Positions 19,248-19,693 of a stretch of DNA of 19,693 nt are shown piece after piece; positions within the stretch are counted from its first letter, which is position 1; every line of letters begins with the position of its first letter. The notes under the pieces are model-generated. The model searched no databases, had not been told where the DNA came from, and was given only the letters and a program-made list of their open reading frames with translations. Source of the DNA: CAYLKS01 sp964384205 [NCBI: uncultured bacterium] (GTDB lineage Bacteria > JAGOEH01). The DNA lies in the NCBI GenBank assembly GCA_964384205.1, contig CAYLKS010000049.1, forward strand, positions 1-19,693. The letters are read 5' to 3'. The position numbers were made by a program, and so were the translations under genes.

Positions 19248-19642
19248 TTAGTTGGTACTAAATACCAAAAAAGTTCTGCATATTCCTGTAGGTGGTATAG
19301 AGTAAAGATTTGAAATATATTTATAAGCTTCAGTTATTAATTCTTTATCTGCACTTGTAATAGTTTTCCAGTCAGTTTCCCTTATCAGCTGTACTTTAAG
19401 ATTTTTTTAAATATGGGTTTTGAATTAAATAAAATTTATCATCATCACTTGAGAGATAAGAGGATGTTAGTTTTATTTTTAGATTTAGATAAAGAATATC
19501 AGGGAAATAACCCATAACCTACCCCTACCAGAGCCTTAAATTTCCCACTAAATTCAATGATTTTATTTCTTTATTATCTTGCATCATCTGAGTGGATCAA
19601 GTTGTACATTTCATAAGATACTTTTTTTAATTCAACATATTA
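19248..19642 (-). pseudogene. Frameshifted remnant of an unrecognised protein gene, 5' end not defined
   Basis: A single coherent protein can be rebuilt on the minus strand across several lesions. Frame one runs from about 19642 (YVELKKVSYEMYNLIHSDDAR), meets two adjacent TAA stops at 19576-19571, and continues to 19502 (RNKIIEFSGKFKALVGVGYG then LFP). One extra base near 19501 moves to the frame DILYLNLKIKLTSSYL ... FYLIQNPYLK. One extra A in a run of seven (T7 on the plus strand, 19402-19408) moves to the frame KVQLIRETDWKTITSADKEL ... IPPTGICRTFLVFSTN, ending at TAA 19250-19248. Its residue composition is balanced, unlike random AT-rich frames. No family is recognised, and the 5' part may lie beyond the window. 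Confidence 0.55.
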
Positions 19643-19691
19643 AATGCTATTAGAAACAATCTATTTTTTATTAAAAAATTTTTATGTTGAA
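19631..19691. repeat. 9-bp inverted repeat at the right edge
   Basis: TTCAACATA at 19631-19639 and TATGTTGAA at 19683-19691 are perfect inverted copies with 43 nt between them. The window ends two bases later, so it cannot be judged whether this is a hairpin, a mobile-element end or chance. Confidence 0.35.
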
Positions 19692-19693
19692 AA

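Noticed and set aside
18785-19693. CRISPR array or defence system in the AT-rich right end
   Set aside because: No regularly spaced repeats; the only repeats are one pair of 14-mers and one 9-bp inverted pair.

Overview
The window is AT-rich chromosomal DNA from a bacterium with a Gram-negative-type envelope. It carries the classic transcription/translation locus: tRNA-Trp, secE, nusG, rplK, rplA, rplJ, rplL, rpoB, rpoC. The RpoC trigger loop holds an insertion of about 180 residues between its two halves, and a signal-peptide-bearing, beta-barrel-like protein follows rpoC. Together with the low GC content this suggests a diderm lineage, possibly an FCB-related or candidate phylum. The phylum cannot be fixed from sequence reading alone.

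Layout, plus strand (1-11765). A tRNA-Trp cut by the left edge is followed closely by secE, nusG and the L11-L1-L10-L7/L12 genes. A strong hairpin with a T-tract lies between rplL and rpoB and probably acts as an attenuator that sets ribosomal protein output against polymerase output. rpoB and rpoC follow, then a second hairpin, then one gene for an unrecognised outer-membrane-like protein. Its stop codon overlaps the stop codon of the convergent gene in a shared TTAA.

Layout, minus strand (18756-11762). A fully consensus -35/-10 pair drives hppA, a membrane pyrophosphatase with K+-dependent and Na+-type signatures. hppA is joined by a 1-nt stop/start overlap to an AI-2E family permease. Five bases later comes a 5'-methylthioadenosine phosphorylase, then htpG (Hsp90), then a DUF62 S-adenosylmethionine hydrolase. 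Two of these genes concern adenosyl compounds (MTA phosphorolysis and SAM hydrolysis). The pyrophosphatase removes PPi and probably builds a cation gradient that the permease could use.

Right end (18785-19693). No intact gene of normal length is visible. On the minus strand there are coding-looking fragments in shifting frames. The best case, at 19248-19642, can be rebuilt across two probable single-base insertions and a pair of stop codons. I read this stretch as a gene graveyard. I found no convincing novel system: most of the window is conserved housekeeping DNA, and the interest lies in regulatory hairpins, gene coupling and the decayed region.
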